Assembly: GCA_024640445.1 (NCBI GenBank)
Contig: JAHEEZ010000133.1
Span: 1 to 9,564 of the forward strand
Length of the DNA stretch: 9,564 nucleotides
Source: Acidobacteriota bacterium
Lineage (GTDB): Bacteria; Acidobacteriota; Blastocatellia; Pyrinomonadales; Pyrinomonadaceae
Direction: 5' to 3'
Under the pieces are notes generated by a model that was given only the letters and a program-made list of their open reading frames with translations, did not search any database and was not told the origin of the DNA. Every line of letters begins with the position of its first letter. Within the stretch, counting starts at the first letter, position 1. Shown here piece after piece: positions 6,996 through 9,564 of the stretch. Both the position numbers and the translations under genes were made by a program.

Positions 6996-8696
6996 ATGAA
7001 ACGATGCCCACAATGCGGCCGTGACTACAACGACCCGATGTTGAGTTTTTGTCTCGACGACGGCGCGGCTTTGCTCGACGGCCCGGCGTCGGTCGATGAG
7101 CCTTTGACGGCTATTCTGCCTGACAGCTTGAGTACTGCTGAATCACCTACGCGTACGCTCGATCCGGCGGAGGCCGAGGCGACAAGACTCTACGGAGAAC
7201 GAACCGGAAAGGCCGCTCCACGAAGGGCAAGGCTTGTCGCGGGAATATGTGTCGCCGTTGTGGTTGCCGCGATTGCGATCGGCGGCTACTGGTTTTATGG
7301 CCGCGGCTCCTCAAAGCAGATCGAGTCCATAGCCGTGATGCCTTTCGTCAACGAGAGCGGCGATCCGAATATCGAGTACCTTTCGGACGGCATGACGGAA
7401 ACGCTGATCAACAGTCTTTCCCAGGTTCCGGAATTGAGTGTCAAGGCGCGCTCGCTTGTCTTCCAGTATAAAGGAAAACAGATGAATCCGGGCACTCTGG
7501 CTTCGGAGCTTGGGGTACAGGCGATCCTCACAGGGCGCATCATTCAGCGGGGTGAAAATGTGACCCTCAGCGTTGAACTCATCGACGGCAAGACGCAGAA
7601 CACGCTTTGGGGCAAGCAGTATGAAAAACAGGCTTCCGGTCTTGTCACACTTCAACGCGAGCTTGCCAGCGATGTTTCCAACAGACTCAAATCGAAACTG
7701 TCCGGAGAAGACACGGAGAAGATCGAAAAGGGAGGAACCAACGATAACCTTGCATATCAGGCTTATTTGAAGGGCCGGTACTACTGGAACAAGCGGACCG
7801 TGACCGATCTCGAGAAAGCGATCGAACAGTTCAAGGCAGCAACGGACCGGGATCCGGATTACGCTCTCGCTTTCGCGGGCCTCGCGGATTGTTACGCGAT
7901 CTATAGTGATTATACGGGCGATCCGACCGGCGAATCCCTACCCAAAGCGAAGGCCTTTGCCGAAAAGGCGTTGTCACTCGACCCAACTTTGGGCGCGGCG
8001 CACGCCACCCTGGGATCCGTCGCACTGTCGACGTGGGACTGGGAAGAAGCTGAGAAAGAATTCAAGACCGCAATAGAGCTAGACCCCGATTACCCGACAG
8101 CATATCACTGGTACTCGATCCTCCTGAGGCAAAGACTGCGGCTCGATGAGGCTTCAATTGCCGTCAAACGAGCGGTTGAGCTCGATCCGCTGTCAAGCGT
8201 GATCCAGATGAATCTAGCCGAGGTTCAGGCAGCCCAAGGTGACTTCAGCGACTCAGTGGCGACGTCTCTCAAATTGATAGAGATCTCCCCGGACTTTGCG
8301 GTCGGTTACGTACCCTTGGGTCGTGCGTACCTCGCATTGGGCCGTCCCGACGACGCCATCGCGGCCTTGGAGAAAGCTGTAGACCTGAACCAGAGGGCAG
8401 GCTACGAACTCGGTGAGCTCGGATATGCTTATGCCAAATCCGGAAGGCGCTCGGAGGCACAGCAAATTTTGAAGGAGCTTGAAGAAAAATACACTCGAAA
8501 AGAAGCGAAGGGAATGAACGTGGCCGCTATATACGTGGGTTTTGGAGACAAGGATAAAGCATTTGAATGGCTTGAAAAAGACCTCCGGAGCAGGAACGGC
8601 GAACTTGGAATGATCACATGGCTCCTGACTTGGGAACCACTTAGGGCCGACCCGAGGTATTCCTCGCTGGTGAGGAGGATGGGACTGAGAGATTAG
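6996..8696 (+). CDS. Zinc-ribbon / transmembrane / TolB-N-like / TPR protein without a kinase domain
   Basis: This 566-aa protein begins with a short zinc-ribbon-like motif, CPQCG then FCLDDGAAL (Cys4, Cys7, Cys19), with no fourth cysteine nearby. A Thr-rich, acidic linker (about 31-75) leads to one membrane segment at about 79-99. Residues 109-210 (SIAVMPF, EYLSDGMTETLI, LSVKARS, ILTGRIIQRG, VTLSVELIDG) match the TolB-N/FlgO-like domain of kinase 2 block for block. TPRs fill 252-495, and the last 55 residues (GDKDKAFEWL, ADPRYSSL, RRMGL) match the kinase 2 C-terminus. It therefore looks like kinase 2 with the kinase exchanged for a zinc ribbon. Catalysis is not expected; an adaptor, hetero-oligomer partner or kinase substrate is possible. 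The 53-nt gap after kinase 2 has no repeat and no Shine-Dalgarno, and co-transcription is likely. The stop is TAG at 8694-8696. Confidence 0.88.
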   Translation: MKRCPQCGRDYNDPMLSFCLDDGAALLDGPASVDEPLTAILPDSLSTAESPTRTLDPAEAEATRLYGERTGKAAPRRARLVAGICVAVVVAAIAIGGYWFYGRGSSKQIESIAVMPFVNESGDPNIEYLSDGMTETLINSLSQVPELSVKARSLVFQYKGKQMNPGTLASELGVQAILTGRIIQRGENVTLSVELIDGKTQNTLWGKQYEKQASGLVTLQRELASDVSNRLKSKLSGEDTEKIEKGGTNDNLAYQAYLKGRYYWNKRTVTDLEKAIEQFKAATDRDPDYALAFAGLADCYAIYSDYTGDPTGESLPKAKAFAEKALSLDPTLGAAHATLGSVALSTWDWEEAEKEFKTAIELDPDYPTAYHWYSILLRQRLRLDEASIAVKRAVELDPLSSVIQMNLAEVQAAQGDFSDSVATSLKLIEISPDFAVGYVPLGRAYLALGRPDDAIAALEKAVDLNQRAGYELGELGYAYAKSGRRSEAQQILKELEEKYTRKEAKGMNVAAIYVGFGDKDKAFEWLEKDLRSRNGELGMITWLLTWEPLRADPRYSSLVRRMGLRD

Positions 8697-8727
8697 TACT
8701 GAGGTAACGCACGCATCCTGCGCGCAC

Positions 8728-8743
8728 CGCTCCGAAAGGAGCG
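8728..8743 (+). terminator. Stem-loop CGCTCC-GAAA-GGAGCG, possible terminator
   Basis: A perfect 6-bp GC-rich stem closes a GAAA (GNRA-class) tetraloop 31 nt after the stop of the zinc-ribbon/TPR gene and just before the heptads of element B. No T-tract follows on either strand, so it is not a classical intrinsic terminator. It could be an RNA 3' end stabiliser or part of element B. Confidence 0.35.
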
Positions 8744-8747
8744 AAAG

Positions 8748-8782
8748 AATCATTGAAAATTGGTGATTGATAATTGATAGTT
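8748..8782 (+). repeat. Element B, left arm: five heptads
   Basis: Consecutive heptads: AATCATT, GAAAATT, GGTGATT, GATAATT, GATAGTT. Bases 8752-8777 are complementary to 8864-8889 at 22 of 26 positions, including an unbroken run of 11. An additional exact inverted pair, AGTACTGAG (8695-8703, overlapping the upstream stop codon) and CTCAGTACT (8892-8900), encloses the arm. A further near-perfect pair (9 of 10) joins 8699-8708 with 8846-8855. Confidence 0.8.
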
Positions 8783-8862
8783 ATGATCGCTGGTTGGCTG
8801 CAGTTAACGGTCGAGGTTCTGAGTTCAACAACTAGTAATTTCGGTGTTACCTGAGAAATTCG
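8783..8862 (+). other. Element B, 80-nt spacer between the inverted arms
   Basis: This is non-coding sequence without clear heptad phase and of almost the same length as the element A spacer (79 nt), but without evident sequence similarity to it. It contains GTTACCTGAG at 8846-8855, which can pair with CTGAGGTAAC at 8699-8708. I see no promoter that I would call. Confidence 0.45.
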
Positions 8863-8925
8863 CTCAATTCTCAACTATCAATTTTCAATTTCTCAGTACT
8901 CATCACTCAGTTCTAAGTCGTGACT
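8863..8925 (+). repeat. Element B, right arm: nine heptads abutting the kinase 3 start
   Basis: Nine heptads: CTCAATT, CTCAACT, ATCAATT, TTCAATT, TCTCAGT, ACTCATC, ACTCAGT, TCTAAGT, CGTGACT. The length, 63 bp, equals that of the element A right arm, and the order is the same: AATTATC-type first, TCAGT-type next to the gene. The arm ends 2 nt before the kinase 3 ATG at 8928. No Shine-Dalgarno is present. Confidence 0.85.
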
Positions 8926-8927
8926 TT

Positions 8928-9564
8928 ATGAAGATCGAACCAAACACACTGATCTCTCACTACAAGATCCTCTCCTCCATCGGCAAAGGCGGAATGGGCG
9001 AGGTGTATCTCGCCGAAGACACAAAGCTCGACCGGAAGGCGGCGATCAAGTTCCTGAGTTCCGAGTTCGGAAAGGACGAAGACAAACTGAACAGGTTCAT
9101 CCAGGAAGCGAAGGCGACATCAGCGCTGAACCATCCGAACATCCTCACCGTTTACGGGATCGACAGTTTCGAGGACACACATTACATCGCCACCGAGTAT
9201 ATCGAAGGAAAAACCCTCCGCGAGGTCATCTCCAAATCGAAAACGCTGCCTCTTAGCCGGATCCTCAAGATCTCTATCCAGGTCGCGGAAGCACTTGCTG
9301 CCGCGCACCAGGCCGGCATCGCCCACCGCGATATAAAGCCGGAGAACATCATGGTGCGCGACGACGGATACGTGAAGGTCCTCGATTTTGGACTTGCGAA
9401 GCTGACGGAGAAGAAGAGGAAAGAGGACGACATCTCGCTTGAAGGCGAAACCAAAGCTCTTGTAAAGACCAATCCGGGTGTCGTGATGGGGACCGTTTCG
9501 TACATGTCGCCGGAGCAGGCGCGCGGACAGGAAACCGACGCAAGGACCGACATCTGGAGCCTAG
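8928..9564 (+). CDS. Ser/Thr protein kinase, N-terminal part (kinase 3, cut by window end)
   Basis: The frame is open from ATG 8928 to the window edge, giving 212 complete codons, all within a Hanks-type kinase domain. MKIEPNTLISHYKILSSIG aligns without gaps to the starts of kinases 1 and 2, which supports this ATG. Visible key residues are G19-x-G21-x-x-G24, Lys41 (AAIK), Glu60, H133-R134-D135 with Lys137 and Asn140, D153-F154-G155, and SPE 194-196. The activation loop is longer and more charged than in its neighbours (KKRKEDD, then LEGETKALVKT) but keeps the shared T-x-PG-x-x-x-GT stretch. The sensor region lies beyond the window, so its class cannot be stated. Element B ends 2 nt upstream and no Shine-Dalgarno is seen, so expression may begin at or within the repeat. 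Confidence 0.93.
   Translation, partial: MKIEPNTLISHYKILSSIGKGGMGEVYLAEDTKLDRKAAIKFLSSEFGKDEDKLNRFIQEAKATSALNHPNILTVYGIDSFEDTHYIATEYIEGKTLREVISKSKTLPLSRILKISIQVAEALAAAHQAGIAHRDIKPENIMVRDDGYVKVLDFGLAKLTEKKRKEDDISLEGETKALVKTNPGVVMGTVSYMSPEQARGQETDARTDIWSL

Noticed and set aside
8253..8753. A 166-codon minus-strand frame over the end of the zinc-ribbon/TPR gene
   Set aside because: It is antisense to well-supported TPR coding sequence and lacks any recognisable motif.

Overview
The window reads as a dense, entirely plus-strand stretch of a moderately GC-rich bacterial chromosome. It is dominated by Hanks-type (PknB-like) serine/threonine kinases fused to PD40 propeller or TolB-N/TPR sensor regions, with an adjacent 'CPxCG...FCxxDGA' zinc-ribbon/TPR protein. 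This combination is typical of Acidobacteriota, perhaps class Blastocatellia. That placement is inferred from domain style only; no rRNA or marker gene is present.

Layout: (1) 2-799, the 3' part of a gene whose C-terminus carries the SxHxxxxAxD and DxxH metal-binding pattern of M15/VanY-type peptidases. (2) 806-3763, kinase 1, with a cytoplasmic kinase domain, one membrane segment and a very long PD40/TolB-type beta-propeller region. (3) 3774-4250, a small secreted BON-like protein with a Cys-rich tail, preceded by the only strong Shine-Dalgarno in the window. (4) 4251-4461, a non-coding element made of 7-bp heptads in two inverted arms. (5) 4462-6942, kinase 2, with kinase, membrane segment, TolB-N/FlgO-like domain and TPRs. 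(6) 6996-8696, a kinase-less paralogue of the kinase 2 C-terminal half, with a zinc ribbon where the kinase would be. (7) 8697-8927, a second heptad element of the same design. (8) 8928-9564, kinase 3, cut by the window end inside its kinase domain.

Genes 1-3 are spaced 6 and 10 nt apart and probably form one operon. Kinase 2 and the zinc-ribbon/TPR protein are 53 nt apart and probably form another. Kinase 3 begins a third unit. The kinases align without gaps over about their first 120 residues but differ in sensor region and activation loop, so the locus looks like a paralogous array of transmembrane signalling kinases.

The most unusual signal is non-coding. Both kinase genes that follow a real intergenic gap are preceded by an inverted-arm element with strict 7-nt phasing. 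In both, the right arm is 63 bp (9 heptads), ends 2-3 nt before an ATG and faces an approximately 80-nt spacer. Neither start has a visible Shine-Dalgarno. The elements could be mobile or repetitive DNA, or they could form a long slippable RNA hairpin that controls kinase expression.
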